A program made the position numbers and the translations under genes. 64,000 bases of DNA from Actinocorallia populi (GTDB taxonomy: Bacteria > Actinomycetota > Actinomycetes > Streptosporangiales > Streptosporangiaceae): contig NZ_PVZV01000011.1 of assembly GCF_002995495.1 (NCBI RefSeq), positions 62,001 to 126,000 of the forward strand. The letters run 5' to 3'. The notes under the pieces were generated by a model. The model did not search any database and was not told the DNA's origin. It worked only from the letters and a program-made list of their open reading frames with translations. Position 1 is the first letter of the stretch, and every line of letters begins with the position of its first letter. Shown piece after piece: positions 63,565-64,000 of the stretch.

Positions 63565-64000
63565 TCAGTCCCGGTCGAACGGGATCAGCATGGTGCGCAG
63601 GAGGTCGGCCAGGTGCCTGCGGTCGACCTCGCCGAGGGTGGCCAGCAGGTCCCGCTCCCGTTCGATCAGGTCGGTGAAGGCGGCGTCGACCCGCTGCCTG
63701 CCGGTCTCGGTGAGCATGACCTGCACGCCGCGCTTGTCCTGCGGGTCGGGGTGGCGTTCGACCAGCCCGGCGGCGGCCAGCCGGTCGATGCGGTTGGTCA
63801 TGGTGCCGGAGGTCACCAGGGTGGCCCTGAGCAGCTGCCCCGGGTTGAGCTGGTAGGGCGTTCCGGCGCGGCGCAGCGCGGTGAGGACGTCGAACTCCCA
63901 GGACTCCAGGTCATGGGCCAGGAAGACCGCGCGCCTGGCGCGGTCCAGATGGCGCGCGAGCCGGGAGACCCTGCTCAGCACCTGCAGCGGCGTGACGTCG
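63565..64000 (-). CDS. MarR-family regulator, N-terminus beyond window
   Basis: The frame stays open to the window end (VTPLQVLSRVSRLARHLDRA), so the gene starts outside. Winged helix: LESWEFDVLTALRRAG, GQLLRATLVTSGTMTNRIDRL, and DKRGVQVMLT wing. Convergent with the ABC-F gene, 4 bases apart. Confidence 0.9.
   Translation of the reverse strand, partial: DVTPLQVLSRVSRLARHLDRARRAVFLAHDLESWEFDVLTALRRAGTPYQLNPGQLLRATLVTSGTMTNRIDRLAAAGLVERHPDPQDKRGVQVMLTETGRQRVDAAFTDLIERERDLLATLGEVDRRHLADLLRTMLIPFDRD

Overview
The window is a contiguous piece of a high-GC (about 70%) actinomycete chromosome. It has the usual Actinobacteria marks: GTG and TTG starts, many ATGA/GTGA gene overlaps, a PspA-PspAA-PspAB operon, DUF397/XRE regulator genes, ECF sigma factors, a Spo0M protein, and the order pmt / rsmI / metG / tatD / rpf-like / ksgA / ispE, which I know from mycobacteria and related genera. 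The absence of obvious Streptomyces- or Mycobacterium-specific genes makes me favour a Streptosporangiales-type organism (Actinomadura/Thermomonospora-like). That placement is inference. I see no rRNA, tRNA, CRISPR array, prophage or insertion sequence.

Layout. 1-10.6 kb is mixed: the end of a methyltransferase, a pentapeptide-repeat protein, a SpoIIE phosphatase, an FAD monooxygenase, a DUF4328 membrane protein, a DUF397/XRE pair with a tiny divergent ORF and a dyad operator, a glutaredoxin-like protein, a MerR/metallo-beta-lactamase-fold pair, a dienelactone hydrolase and two unknown proteins. 10.8-14.6 kb is metH, led by what I read as an S-adenosylhomocysteine (SAH) riboswitch. 14.7-16.2 kb is a DoxX-like gene plus an ECF41 sigma factor, flanked by two ~110-bp direct repeats. 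16.3-20.9 kb has a MarR/SGNH-hydrolase pair with mirrored operator arms, a secreted protein and the psp operon. 21.3-22.6 kb and 38.1-39.0 kb carry two copies of a small-membrane-protein plus SRPBCC module, each behind a SigB-like promoter.

23.5-29.1 kb holds a two-component system, Spo0M, a voltage-gated channel homologue and an ArsR operon with two AHSA1-type proteins. 29.3-33.4 kb is an ABC-2 exporter and a hydrolase. 33.6-38.0 kb has a secreted protein and a PepSY protein divergent from a second two-component system. 39.3-46.4 kb is accessory: a P450, an SDR-like protein, a PAP2 phosphatase, a UbiA prenyltransferase, an esterase and an FUSC-type transporter.

46.4-64 kb is the conserved housekeeping block (protein O-mannosyltransferase, rsmI, metG, tatD, rpf-like gene, ksgA, ispE, ABC-F). 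It is interrupted by three extra membrane or glycosyltransferase genes between rsmI and metG, and by an ECF sigma/membrane-propeller pair between the rpf-like gene and ksgA.

Most unusual points: (1) a dispersed 66-70-bp tandem repeat upstream of metG and, in reverse orientation, in frame at the start of the ECF sigma gene; (2) an rpf-like protein at the rpfB locus whose catalytic Glu position is Thr; (3) the SAH riboswitch with a readable translational-ON mechanism; (4) the duplicated stress module; (5) several well-formed operators (11-bp-period direct repeats, 9-6-9 dyads, paired palindromes) next to uncharacterised regulators. No database search was possible. Family names come from motif recognition.
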